A DNA stretch of 64,000 nucleotides from Colletotrichum lupini (Eukaryota > Ascomycota > Sordariomycetes > Glomerellales > Glomerellaceae). How positions within the stretch are numbered: the stretch's first letter is position 1; every line of letters begins with the position of its first letter. The notes under the pieces were generated by a model. It was not told the DNA's origin. It ran no database searches and saw only the letters and a list, made by a program, of their open reading frames with translations. Where the stretch lies: NCBI RefSeq assembly GCF_023278565.1, contig NC_064682.1:2976001-3040000 (forward strand). The letters are read 5' to 3'. Position numbers and translations under genes: made by a program. Positions 1 through 11,600 of the stretch are shown here, one piece after another.

Positions 1-2136
1 CCGATGTCTCGGAATGTCGGAGGGTAACAATGAGACTACTCGCGAGCAGTATGGTGAAGATGCAGAATACTACGCGTGATGTCGTTTTCAAAACCAGGGG
101 CGTAAAGGCGCCACTTTTCCAGTCCGGCGATGGGCCTTTGATTTCTGCAGTCCGGTTTGTGATGTCGGGATGATTACTGAGAAACATTGAATTTCCGAGC
201 AGCGTTGCCGGATCGCGGTGCCAGACCGAGGTGTCGTGATAATAACGCCAAAGCAGAAACGTAGTGATGCCGGCGTTGAAAATGAAGAGCGCAATCATCG
301 CTAGGCAAATCTTGGGGTTTATGGTGAGGCGAACGATACGCTGCAGCGATGTACCACTTCCACCGGAGCTTTGCTTCTGTCGAAGATGGTAGTGGCTAGC
401 GAATGGTCCAAGCCTCCGTGTAATGTTCTGGGATGAATCTTGCAACATGTCGGTCGTCACAACCTCTGGGAACTCGGTAGTCGCGTGACCCCTGAACCTC
501 AGATCAACACTGAGCGGACCAGTCCACCCTGAAACTGTATCCGCGTGCCAGATGTCCTTGGGCGGGAGTGAGTTGTTGAACATTGTCATGATGTTTGGCG
601 TGGACAAAGGTCGTCGCTCATCATAGACTGCCATCAATGTCGGCTTCAGTCCATCGTCGGTGACCTGCACTTTCGACAACCAAGCGTGAGGCTCGCAGAT
701 TACAGCGGCTGGTGGATGTAGATACTCAGACGAGTTATCGCTCCGTAGCTTGAATACCCCATTGTAGTATAGGAAACCCGGGGCTTGTAAAGGTAATCCG
801 GAACAGGGTCGGGCGACTTTTGAGTCCGTTTGCAAGCCCCAGAATGTGGCATTCAGTCTCGGAGAGGGCCAGGCGTCGAAATGCGGGACGATGAATGGTT
901 CTTCGCAACCATCAAACTGAAGCTCCACGGTAAAGTTCATATATAAGCCCCTGCCCTGATAATTGGCGATGTTGTGCTGTTCCAAGATTGCGTAGGAGTT
1001 CAACTTAACGCATTGGGTGCCAACGAAAAGCCCATCTACGGTGGCCGTTACTGGGTTGGCGACAGTTCCTCGACTGAAATCACTCCCAGTGTAAAACGTT
1101 TGAAACGCAAAACCTTCCGCAACCCCATATGGACAGTCGACGTTAAAGTCGTATTGTGCCCTTGCCCTGTAGTAGACGCTCGCGTCCGGCGTGTATGTAG
1201 TTTCTGGTGTCACCGAATCAAAGGTGTCTTGTAAAAGGACGTCGATAGGGCGTGTAACTTGGAGTTCCGTGAGGCTGTACAATCCAGGGGCAAGGATGAT
1301 CTGGGCCTTGAGCAAGGCAGAAATGGAAGCCACCAGGAATACAAGATAATGCCTCCGACGAAATGACCGGGAGAAAACAAGAGGTAAAAGCATCGTGGTG
1401 TAGTCGAGTGCTAGATCACTTTCTCCAAGCGAGGGACCTGAACGTAGAGATATCCAAGGCATATACATCATAGCTTGCAGCTCAACTCTAGCCCAGAAAA
1501 TGGTCAAAATCGTGAGGACTAGACGGTAAAACGTTAGACAGTCGAACGGGTTATATTCTCCAGATTAAGAGTCGAAGATACGGCGCACTACTTACATGCA
1601 GTCGGCCCAAATCGCCACACATAAGTATGCAATAGACTCTGATGACTCTCGAAAAGCCCACTGTTGTTGGCTGAGTACCACAGCATGACAGCCAGCGCAA
1701 CGGCAAGGAAGAGGAAGAGGCTGGCAAAAATTGCTAGCACAAGTGGACGTAGCCAAGTCGGGCGCCATGAAGCTGCCACGCATCCTTTGTGATTGCTCTC
1801 CTCATCGATGCCAGCGACTTTGACATTCTCAGTGGCCTTTAACAAGCCATTACTGACATTGGAATCTGTGTAGGAGGTGCTGATCTGTGATTTCGAGGAG
1901 GGCTTGATGGATCGAGAAGTGTTTAAAAATTCGGACTCTGCGTTTGCAATAAGGTTTGTCTCTTCGCGAGGCTTCGATATGTCATTATTGCTGGCCGTAC
2001 TACTTGATATCTCAACGTAAATGGGCTCGTAGCTGAGGGTCTTTGGCGAGATAGGTTTCCGACGGATGGTGTATGGCTTCTGGCTTTTCTTCCAGTGCCC
2101 CCGCGGAATATCGTCGCGGTACTCCATTCTTCTCAT
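1..2136 (-). CDS. DUF3433-family integral membrane protein, 3' part beyond window
   Basis: Seen: exon 1 is 2136-1596, a GT-AG intron is 1595-1519 (donor GTAAGT, branch CTAAC, acceptor CTAG), and exon 2 runs open from 1518 to base 1 without a stop. The first ~115 residues are hydrophilic and Ser/Pro-rich. A membrane segment follows (LRPLVLAIFASLFLFLAVAL), and the splice then joins GPTA to FLTILTIFWARVELQ. Exon 2 codes for a long extracytoplasmic-looking stretch with Cys and several N-glycosylation sites, then another membrane segment near bases 300-240 and one near 90-40. Known: the GPTA(V/F)LT...W motif followed by the LQPW/MPW motif is typical of the fungal DUF3433 family, proteins of about 1,100-1,300 residues with two repeats of this module. 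Only the first half is here. Start: 2136 is used; the ATG three codons later (2127) is equally possible. Function unknown; presumed plasma membrane or endomembrane protein. Confidence 0.85.
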
Positions 2137-3558
2137 AACTCTTCGATACCAATGCCGACCTCTTTTGTCGCAAAGCCAATCAATCCTGCAGAGGCCGAAA
2201 GAGACGAGAAACCGTCTACCGCGGAAAGCAACTGCGTCTAGGGGCGGATTGACTGGTTGTCGCCATTTTGTATGTAAGAGCCATACGGCTCAGTGCCGCG
2301 GAACTGGAGGACCAAGCCGTGGACCCATTGGCCTAAAAGGGAAAACGCCTCGAGATCTTCAATCCTCCACCTGAGGTCGTAATAATGCAACCCAGGCGGG
2401 GGTTAAGCGCCGATGCAGGTGGGAGGCTCAGCAAGAGCACAAGAAAACCCACCACCCCACCAAACTGATGGACTCCTCGGAATAGAGCAGAAGGCGACTA
2501 AATGCTCGACGCGGTTAATCAAGAAATTCAGTAGGTGCAAACAGGCGCAGATATGGCTGGGTTGATTAAGCGGTCAGCCGCTTGTCGTTAATCAAAATGA
2601 AGGGCGTGAGCTCGCTGGAGCGGACGCCGATGCGTCGATGGCCAACTGCGGCCAGCTCGACGTGGCTCGATCATCATGGATCTCCGCCTCCTTGTCGGAA
2701 GGATGCGTTTCGAATTCACTGTTGCATGATATGATTGAATGAAACGGGACTTTGGTGATTGGGGGCTATGTTGGTTGTTGGAAGTTCAGAGTGGGAAGCT
2801 GCATGTTGGTTGTTGGTTGAACTGCAACGCTCACTGCCTTGGTTTCCAGGTTCCTAAAAATATCGAGGCCGATTGTGACCCACTTCCGAGCCGATGGGTG
2901 GATCCAACGGAAGCCGAAAAGCAGCACCTCGAATGTTGGAATTCGGAAGGTACGGAGGTTACCCCGCAGAGCAGCTTCCGAGAGCGCCGCATTCCAGAGT
3001 ATCGATTACTGTCGCAAAACTCGGAAAGCCGAGGCCACCCCAATCTGCACAATCAACGGGCTTTTCTTGCCGTGTAAGGTAATGAAGACCCGACGGACCT
3101 CTCGGCCTAGAAGTCCGTCTCGGCTGCTAAAGAGCGCCGAGTCCCGGGCGATCGGCTAAAGAATGCATCTTCCTTTCGGTTTACCTTGCCAATCAGCAGA
3201 TCTTTCTGTCTGTCATATAAGCTGACTGCCGAGAGAGGTCACACCGTCACAGTAGAATAGCGTCAACCTTCGTGCTCTTCACGGCTCTGACGGTTGGGAC
3301 AAGACTCGAACATGTGGTAGTACCTCAAGTATGTACATGCCTAAGGTACCTTACCTTACTCATTAGTGGGTCGCTTGTCTAAACCATGGAAACGCAATAG
3401 GACCAGCAATAATGCCGAAGACCGTGTGTAGGTGGGCAAATTTGAGCACGAATAGAACTGAAAGGAAGACGTAAAGAGATATAAGACAGACCGTGGCCCG
3501 TCTACTCTGGCCGCAACTGCCGTTCATCTCAATCTTCAGTACATCACACTCGCCAAAC
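2137..3558. other. Intergenic region, no gene supported
   Basis: The stretch holds the 5' flank of the DUF3433 gene and the promoter of the NTF2-like gene. Overlapping short reading frames at 2739-3159 occur in all three plus frames with no domain-like composition and are taken as chance. Near 3325-3360 there is a run of CCTAAGGTACC/TTACCTTAC-type repeats, a pattern common in ascomycete upstream regions. No RNA gene seen. Confidence 0.6.
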
Positions 3559-4005
3559 ATGACATGCGAAGAAACCCTCCCCGAAAGATGGGTCGCAGCC
3601 TGGTCCAGCAACGACCCGGCCGCTTTCGCGCAGCTCTTTGCGCCGAACGGCGTCTACATTGACCACGGCTCACAACTCCACGTGACGCGGATGGACAACC
3701 ACCATCGGGTCTGGCGCAACGCCGTTCCCGACTTTAAGGCGGTGCTGGACCCGTCTACGCCCATTTGGTGGGCCAAGAACGACGGCGTTGATGGGAAAAC
3801 GAAGACGACTTGTGTGTTTAGGTCTCTGATGAACGGGACGTTTCTGTGATCGTTGCCTAGGAAGGCGGCGACGGGGGCGGAGTGGTGTTTTGTGGCGATG
3901 ATTTGTATGGAGATTGAGGATGGATTGATTGTGAAGCTGGATGAGTTTTATCGGGATAGCTTTGAGAGGGGCGTTCCGGTGGATCAGTTTCTTCGGGATG
4001 CGTGA
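3559..4005 (+). pseudogene. NTF2/SnoaL-like small protein with in-frame TGA
   Basis: Seen: from the ATG at 3559 the frame reads MTCEETLPERWVAAWSSND, then AFAQLFAPNGVYIDHG, the layout of a SnoaL/NTF2-like fold (N-terminal helix, then the 'LFA.dgvy.D' strand). A TGA at 3847-3849 interrupts the frame, but the same frame continues cleanly for 52 codons to a stop at 4003-4005. That tail is of the type expected for the end of the fold (TGAEWCFVAMICMEIEDG, then IVKLDEFYRDSFERGVP). The whole would be 148 codons plus stop, the usual length of such a single-domain protein. Inference: a nonsense mutation (CGA to TGA is one step), so a recent pseudogene, an allele or a sequencing error. A small intron removing the TGA would have to be 39-49 bp, would mostly break frame, and would remove residues that fit the fold. 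An upstream ATG at 3493 adds 22 residues of no clear role. Substrate unknown. Confidence 0.55.
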
Positions 4006-5262
4006 AGAATGGAACGTCTTTGTCTTGATGCTTCTTCTGTGGATCTCTCCACCATCCACAATTTTGCAATACCTAATTGAGTTCCATGACTTGTGTCAAT
4101 AGTGTCGAGGTTGCAAGTCGTCTTGTGCCGCAAACTACGCAAATACAATCTCGCTCACCAACTCACTCGATACCTAGATGTGCAGCCATCACCAGGTCTG
4201 GTCCGATCAATCAGTCTCGATTCTCTTCCATTGGTTTCTCAAAGAAGAGCAGCAGAGTGGATTACCTAGTGGATTGAGCCTAGACCGTTGCGGTGATTGA
4301 GGCCGGAAACAGACAGCGCCAGGGCCGAATTAGGGGTGGACCAGCGGCACAGCGGCAGTGGGCGGCTCGCTAGGCCCGCCAACCGACGGGGGCAGCGGCG
4401 CCATCCAATTTGGGACCGACGATAAGGACACGTGGAGAGCGATAAGACATGCTGTGGGGCCACCTTTAAATTTGTTTTTACCTCTGGCTGGTAGGTACGT
4501 ACTGCCTCCTGTCCACCACCAGGGAACCCCCAACACTTCCAATCGAACGGGCACACAAACCGCCGGCTTCCCTCTCCGTCCCTCGTCTCTCTGGTTCCTC
4601 CTCCCGCAAGAATTGTGGCCACTTGTTCAGTGTCGTCTTGTCTTTATTATCCACTGCAACCTTGTTTAATTATCAAGCCTTGTCTCTTTGACAAACACCC
4701 GCTCGTCCCTTGCTTTCTCCCCCTCGTGGCACCAAGACATTCTCCTACAAACTTCCGTACGGGTATTGGGAGCGTTTACTCGCAGCACACGCGCATTAAT
4801 CGCAATCACCCACAACCAAAACATAATCAGACTCGAGTCACACTATCGCAGCACCGGAAACCAGGGCCCCAATACCAACCGCTGTCGCTTCAACGCTTTG
4901 CCCCTCCTCGCGTGAGAGTCTCGACTCTCCCCGGACCCCCCGGCCACCTGATCATCGCTCCCAGCCCCCCATCTCGCCCTCTTTCGCGCCCTCGTGGCCC
5001 TGGAAGTGGCACTCGCAGAGTCGCAGCAACACCTCATCTTTTGCCCTCCGTTCGTCAATCGTCGTCAGTCACACCGCAACAACCGCTGCTGCGCGAGTAT
5101 CCGCCTCCGAACAGCAGACTACTGCACCTACGCTCTCCAGAATCCAGACTTCCCACCTCTCTACTTTTCTTTCGCCCTCTTTTACCCTGCATTTCTGCAG
5201 CAAAGAGAACCACGTCAGGTCTCACCGCTACGTCAACGGCATCGAAAAACCTGCAGCCCATC
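4006..5262. promoter_or_regulatory. Promoter and long CT-rich leader of the next gene
   Basis: From about 4480 the plus strand is strongly pyrimidine-rich (C/T runs around 4560-5250), a composition seen upstream of well-expressed fungal genes. A long reading frame at 4615-5442 runs through this stretch and into the gene below in another frame. Its product would be low-complexity Pro/Ser/Arg, so it is read as leader sequence. Several short upstream ATGs would act as uORFs if the leader is transcribed. The TSS cannot be placed. Confidence 0.4.
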
Positions 5263-6437
5263 ATGTTCGCCTTCCTTCACACCCTGCTCGAGTTCAACTC
5301 CCACGTCACGCTATTCCTGCGTATGATGTTCCTGTTCTCCTTCTGCCTCTCTGGCATCATTCTCGCGGTCCAGGCGTCGCAGGCTGGGGAACCGGATCAC
5401 TTGCGCATCCGCTGGACGCGCTTGACGGAACAGAGTCGGTGAGTTCATGTCTCTTTGCTTTTGGTCTCTGTCTTTCTCTCGTCTACGGATACTCCCTGCA
5501 TCGCCCGTCTTGTCAACGAGGCGGCATAGTTCCAGACATCTATCTGAACTCCCTTCCGTCTGAACTATGATTGATGAGCGTCAAACTCAATCAAACCCTC
5601 CAATCCATCCCTCCCTGACTTTCGCCTCCTTGCTTGCTTGCTTCTTCTTCCCGTCTACTCTTTGCACCTATCGTTTCAATGCGCATTGCAAAATCTCCCC
5701 TAACTCCCTTGTCTCTTTGACTTTCAAACTTCCGTGCGCAGGAAACCCGGCAGGCGGCAAGCGCCAATCTGCATCTGCAAGGCTTGCCCAAGGGCCCCAA
5801 GGGCCCCAAGGACCCCCCAAAATCCCACCATCAGCGCCACCTGGTTCTTCCATGCGACAAGGTTTCAAAGAAGAAAATCCCCGCAATTTAATCATTTCCC
5901 TTTTATTTTTGGGGACAAAGATCCAACACCTTTCACCACACCCAACTCATTGAACGGACGGTTCCACGAATCCACGGACGATCGCAAACGCGCTAGCTCC
6001 AAGGTTACCTTAACTTGTTTTGCCCGTCCCCATTTCATTTTTCCAAGGCAGCTGAGGGTGGGGGTGGTACCGTGGTAGTACCACGGCGGTCCAGCCCATT
6101 CATCTAGCACCCACCTCAACCTTTTTTATAAGACCAACGCCATGGAACCACACCAAACCATACGTTCGTGACCTCTCTTTCTTGCTGCTGACCTGTCCCC
6201 ATTCGCAGTCCCTACTGGTACACTTTCTACGTCACCCAAGTCTTCCTCTTCGTCACCGGCGCCTACCCCATGCTCCACGACAAGATGACAATGTACATTG
6301 GTAGCGGCTACGAGGAGCAGATCCTCAACATCATCTGGGTCGGTCTGCTCAGCGTCGAGGCCCTCATGGTTGCCGGCGTCGCTGGTGTCGCGATTACGCG
6401 CAAGTTCAAGGGCGCGCCGAAGCAGAAGACGAACTGA
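5263..6437 (+). CDS. Small integral membrane protein, 134 aa, two exons
   Basis: Seen: exon 1 is 5263-5438 (MFAFLHTLLEFNSHVTLFLR and onward), with donor GTGAGT at 5439. Exon 2 is 6209-6437, after a C/T-rich tract ending TTCGCAG. The join is in phase (CG|T, Arg) and gives a 134-residue protein with about three or four hydrophobic segments: MMFLFSFCLSGIILAV in exon 1, YTFYVTQVFLFVTGAY and IWVGLLSVEALMVAGVAGVA in exon 2. It ends in a basic, soluble tail (RKFKGAPKQKTN). Codon use in both exons is C-ending and gene-like. The intron would be 770 bp, much longer than the 51-77 bp introns elsewhere here. It contains a second C/T-rich acceptor-like site near 5741 and a TATA-like TTTTTTATAAG near 6122, so alternative splicing or an internal promoter is possible. 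Family not recognised; likely in an internal membrane. Confidence 0.65.
5788..5818. repeat. Short tandem repeat, 9 bp unit x3
   Basis: Three near-perfect copies of CAAGGGCCC lie inside the long intron of the small membrane-protein gene. No function can be inferred. Confidence 0.7.
6070..6086. repeat. Perfect inverted repeat in intron
   Basis: CCGTGGTA and TACCACGG flank a single central base. It lies about 120 bp before the 3' splice site of the membrane-protein gene. It could be a dimeric regulator site or an RNA hairpin; nothing decides between these. Confidence 0.6.
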
Positions 6438-7460
6438 GGCCGCATTGCGGATACTGCGAGATTCTATACCCTTATCTTTTTGTTGCTGTTGTCTATATTC
6501 GAGATCTATCTATCCCTCCTACCAGTGGGGACGAAGAACATATACCTTTTGGGCGAAAGATATCACGCCTGCATATATTGCATCTATGGAGTCGGGGGCT
6601 GTTTTGAATATACCATTTTATCGCATTGCGCTCGCTTGCTATTCAAGTGTGCCATTCCGAGTGACCGACGGTCATCATCCTACCTACGAAGAACGATGAA
6701 TCGATCCGAAAGACAACCAGATCCAAGAACGAAAGACTAGACAGACGGGCAACGAGACCCAAACATACAAACACCACTACCAGCGGGCGAAGAATCCAGC
6801 CTCGGATTACTACAAGATACCCACGACTTATCCCACATCACACCCCAAGGGAAGGTCATGAAAGAACGATTGAACGACGATATGAGAGCCTGAGGCGCGA
6901 GAGCCCCACGCAACGAAACGAAGATACAGGAAAGGCTCCAACTATGGACCACCACCCGGCCGCAAGCATGGAAACATTTAGCCGCCAAAGGGAATCAGGC
7001 ACGAGCTCACTTCCGGAGGGAGGCCAAGTGATGGAGGAGCAGCACCTCGACTTCACCGGCAGCCGCAGCACGGCAACGGGCCCGGCTAAATGCCCGAGTC
7101 GAACGGATTCACAAGGGATGGGGAAAGATGCGCCCCGCGGCTATCGGCCACGAGAGTTTCGTGGGGTCACATCAATGCCAACCAACATCGGTGGTATTGG
7201 TGCTATAAGCAAGCTCTGTCAATATGGAGTGGAGGATTGGAGAGCGATGTCGCCGAGACTCGACTATCGAGCGGACACCAACGGTAGCTCGCTGATTCAG
7301 CATCTTCTACCTCAAGTCAGTTGAGAATACTACCAGAATACAAACTGTTACCATTCACCTCAGACTCCCGAGATCGGCGAATGTGTTCTATCCGTGACCG
7401 CAGACCACGTGACATGCACTTGCGCATTTGCGACTTTCCTCTCAGCGTGCGAGAGAGATG
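6438..7460. other. Non-coding, 3' flank of membrane-protein gene
   Basis: No reading frame here has protein-like composition. The small frames at 6480-7324 overlap each other on both strands and are taken as chance. The AT-rich stretch just after 6437 probably holds the 3' UTR and poly(A) site. Confidence 0.5.
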
Positions 7461-8138
7461 TCCTTTGGGGAGGACTAAATTGCTGTGAAATGAGATCCTT
7501 GAACCTGGCGACCGTACAGAACATGTTGAACGAGGCTTGCAAGGCAAGGGGTTGCTGGATTTCGCATTAGCGGGATCCTCCAAGGGTTCAATGAGCAGTG
7601 ATGCTACGGGGTGGCTACTGTTACCAAAGTTTGTGTGAGAGACCTCCTTTGGGTGAGTTAAAGTTGCAGTGAAGACTGGCCTTGTTCACGTCACCGGATG
7701 CCATTGGAGGATCTATGGTTCAGAATGCAGCCACGACGCATGATGGAAGGATCAGCAGACGGTAATTTTCCACTTGAGCTGCGCCGGACCAGGTGCTTGG
7801 ATTTGATAGGGCAGGTATGATGCATCGACCGAATATTTGGGGAGAGAGCCCGGCGATTGATAGCCTTGGGGTGAGTTAAGAATGCAGTGAACCAATCGAT
7901 GAGTGGCTACAACTACATGCAGGTCTCAGTGTTCACACCACCCCAACCAAACATGGATATGGAACCCACCATTTGATAGCCTTGGGATGGGTTAAGATTG
8001 CAGTGAAGGTATCTCTGAGTGGCTGGAATGGGGTTGAAAGTGCATCATCGCACCTGCACCAGGTACAGGCTGCACACCAACCAACGTGGGATTGAAGAGT
8101 GTAAATTGATGACCCTGTGGTGGCAAGAATGTAGTGAA
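7461..8138 (+). repeat. Dispersed ~27 bp motif array, left part (5 copies)
   Basis: Copies at 7461-7490, 7645-7673, 7862-7891, 7978-8007 and 8111-8138, all in the same orientation. The shared core is close to GGGTTAAGAATGCAGTGAA, usually preceded by CCTTTGG or AGCCTTGG. The copies at 7862 and 7978 also share flanks on both sides (TTGATAGCCTTGGG before; GAGTGGCT about 10 bp after), so the unit may be ~115 bp and degenerate. Starts are 113-217 bp apart. No RIP signature and no open frame through the copies. The array resumes at 15418 on the far side of the copia element. I do not know what it is. Confidence 0.7.
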
Positions 8139-8441
8139 TCAAGCTCACTACCCGGACACAGAAAAATACGGCAACTACTAGCCAGAGCCGAGAAGTTCAG
8201 GGAGGCTATATAACATCTTAGCTCGATACACGCTTCAAGGTTCCTCGTCGGACTCGACTAGAAGATCTGTATTATCACCTGATCTCGTTCACTTGACCTT
8301 GTCGTCAGTGCAATATTGTATTGTTTTCAGCCCTGTCGATAGGAAAATTTGGTTGTTCTTAGCTTGCCTGCTTGTAGTATCAAACAGTCGTCAATGAGGA
8401 TGAGTATTTGCGCACTCTCTCCCTAAATGGCATCGAAATCG

Positions 8442-8643
8442 TGTTAGTATCCCTATTACAGGGTAGTTAGTTCGAACCGTAGTTAACGAAGAGATTAATT
8501 AAACTATATAAATATCTGCGTAAGTATAAAAAGGAGGTTCTAACCGTAGGTTAGGCTAGCTATAATAATCGTAAATAGGGCCCCTAATTAGCCCCTACGT
8601 AGTCAGCTATATACCGCGGTCGAATTAGACTTTTAATCCGATA
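8442..8643 (-). repeat. LTR of copia copy A (3' LTR in element orientation)
   Basis: 202 bp direct repeat of 15085-15286. Its outer ~40 bases keep CpA (CCCTATTACAGGG), while the inner part is converted to TpA-rich sequence. A purine tract (on the minus strand) directly borders its inner edge. Confidence 0.9.
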
Positions 8644-11600
8644 CTAACTTTCTCTTTTTTTTATTAATTTAACTACTACGGTTAGAGGTATAATTCGACC
8701 TCGGGCCCGTTTACTAAGTCGTCTCCTTTTCCCCCTTTTTTTTACTCTTTTTATATAACCTATCCCTCTATTTATATAATAACTTTTCTATTATTTATAA
8801 ATTATTCTAATCCCTTATTTAGTACTACTTTTATAAAAGCGTTTACGAGGTTATTTTTATTATTAATTTAATAAATCTCGAGTATCTCGCGCCTTTTATA
8901 TAATTACCTAAGGGCTATAATATCGATTATAAGCCTCTTTTCCTTCGTCGTTCTTAATTTAACGAGGTATTTATATAGTAAGTAGGAATCTATATAAATA
9001 ACCGTTAGAATAAGTAGAAGGCTAATTCAATTAGTAATCTTCCTTAGTGTTATTAAAATTATATAAGAAAGGTTAACGCCGTTAATTATATTATAAACCT
9101 CTAATACTAATATACTTCTCGTTACCTACTTACTTTTAGTTAATAAGTAATAGATTATATTACTATATATAATAAATTCGCTCTTACTTATACTCTCGTT
9201 AGCTAGGATAATAATATACCCTAATTACGAAATAAGGTCGTTATTATTTATAAATAACCTATTAACGAAAACATAGAGCTTATTAGTTATAAAGTCGATT
9301 AGGTAATAAACGAGACCTCGATCGAGATTCGTTTATTACTACTTAAGCTACTTATTAAGTACTTTAACGTTTTATTTAGTTAGATCTATAGCCTACGTTA
9401 CTTTAGTATAATTAAAAATCGCCTTAAGCTAATAAATACTTATAATATATACCCCTCGCGCGAGCTTAGCCTTATACCGCTTCTTAACGTTAATTATATT
9501 TAGATCGACGAGGTTAATCTTCTTACCCTACCCCTTTTATTAAAAAACGATAGTTTCCCCTTCGATTATAAGAATCCTACTATTAAATACTAAGGGGGTA
9601 TTTATTATAAAGACCTCTTTTAGCTTCGCTACGAAGCCCGCTTTTTAAAGCTCTTTATCCTCCTTTTTTATAAAGTTAATATCGAATAAGCTTAATATAT
9701 CGTTAGTCTATATTCCGATAATCCTAAATTAGTCGCCTTCGTACTCTATAATTAATAAGTACGGGTCGTACGTAAAAGTAACTATTAATAATTAATTAAT
9801 ATAAAAATCGTAGTAAGTAGCTTACTAATAAGTACCCGATTTTACGAGCCTATATAGTAGCTTAAGCACTTTAATAATCATACTTTCTAAGTACTTACTA
9901 GCTATTTCTTTCGGTAGATAGGCTAGGATTTTCCTTATAAGCCCTGTAGCCGATTAGGTATAGGCCTAAGTAATATTACGGCTCTAAATTTTATATCCCT
10001 TCTTCCGTAGCGATACTATTAGTACTATTATTAATCGTTAGCTATAGCGCTATATAATAAGCGATTATATAAGTAGCGTCGCCTTTTTAACATTGCCGTA
10101 CCCCTAAATTACGTATCTAAACTTTTTATATAGCTAGGGTGTTCCTTTCCCTTTAATCTCACGAACTATTCGTAATTTAAATATATAGAGGTTTATATAT
10201 TTTTTTAAGTCGTATTAAATAAATTAATAGACCCCTCGATCGTAAAGAGTATCTATTTCGATAAGATCTAATCCCTTATACGGCTTTTTAATAGTTATAA
10301 TTACGCCTTCTTTACGTAATTTAACTACTAGCTCGAAATCGGCTTTCTTTTTTACTATATAAAAAGTATTAATTACCTCGTTACTAATAATAAATTACCG
10401 CGTTAGGGCTTACCGTTATAATCTTTTGCGACGTCTCGCTAGTAATATTAGTACCCTTTTAGCAATATCCTCTTCCTTATCGTCTATTAGTACTACTACG
10501 ACGATTTTATTAAGGATAATTTCTTATGCCTCTACTACGGGTTATATAGTTTCCCCTAGCTTTTTTTTTTTTTATAGGTTAGAAATTACCTCGTTAAGAT
10601 CTATATAGTACGGTCTAATTATTATAATTAATACTTCGAGTAGCTAGTTATAATCTCTCGCGACTATATAAGAGCGCTCGTTAATAGAAATTAACTTATA
10701 TAGCCTAGCCTACTATTAAGTAATTTCGTACTATACTTATATATCCGAATTTAGTAGTATATCTAGATTATCCCCTATATCGGGCCCATTACGTATAATA
10801 ATTACCTCGTTAACTTACTTTTTTATACTTACTTTGCGCAGTACCTATATTATTTTTTTAACTACTCGGGCTCGTTAGCTTATACTTAGTAACGGTAACA
10901 AGGCTAAGGTCGTTCTTAAATATACTCTAAATACTAATAGTATTAATATAAGTCCGTTAGGCCCTATAATATCGTTATAGTATTTAAGTACTATCTAAAG
11001 GCATTCGTCGTTAGTAAAATCCGGATTTTCCTTTTTAATAATTCTAAACGCCCTTTTTAACTATTAGTATGCCCTCTCTACCTTTCTAATACTATAATAC
11101 GCTTTAATGGGTACGACTTTTAGCTATATACCGTAGGCCGTCGTATTATCCCTAAATTCTACTAACTTAAAACTAGTACTAGCGTCGGTTCTAATACCGT
11201 CTAGCGGTCCTTAGTATATATTAATCTAGCTTTTTCACAAGGCTACCCACACTATATTTACTTATAAATCCTAGAGGAATTGCCCTACTTAAAAGGATAT
11301 AGCTACGTTAATTATATATAGTACTAGCCGACTATTTAAATAAAAAATATCGATAACGATTTCCTAATTAAAGTTAAGCTTATTACGCAATTTAAACTTA
11401 AATCTACGTAGGCTCTACGCATTTATTTAATATTAGTAATATACTTTCGTTAACTACTCTAGCGCCCCTATTTCGATATTATTATTACCTAATTACTTTA
11501 AGAGGTTATATAGCCTCATAACTAACGAGTACCCGAATCTCTAGTATAGTTTTCTAAGCTTACTTTCCGTTAAGTAATTCATTAACTTCGTATTATTAAT

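Noticed and set aside
3812..3860. Tiny intron removing the TGA in the NTF2-like gene
   Set aside because: The possible lengths (39-49 bp) are below the usual minimum or break frame, and the removed residues fit the protein fold.
4615..5442. 275-codon plus-strand frame
   Set aside because: It is low-complexity, runs through a pyrimidine-rich leader and crosses the real exon at 5263 in another frame.
7461..8138. CRISPR-like array
   Set aside because: The repeats are degenerate and irregularly spaced in a eukaryotic genome, with no associated genes; reported as a motif array instead.
8469..8480. tRNA B-box-like TTCGAACC
   Set aside because: It is part of the copia LTR and has no tRNA fold around it.
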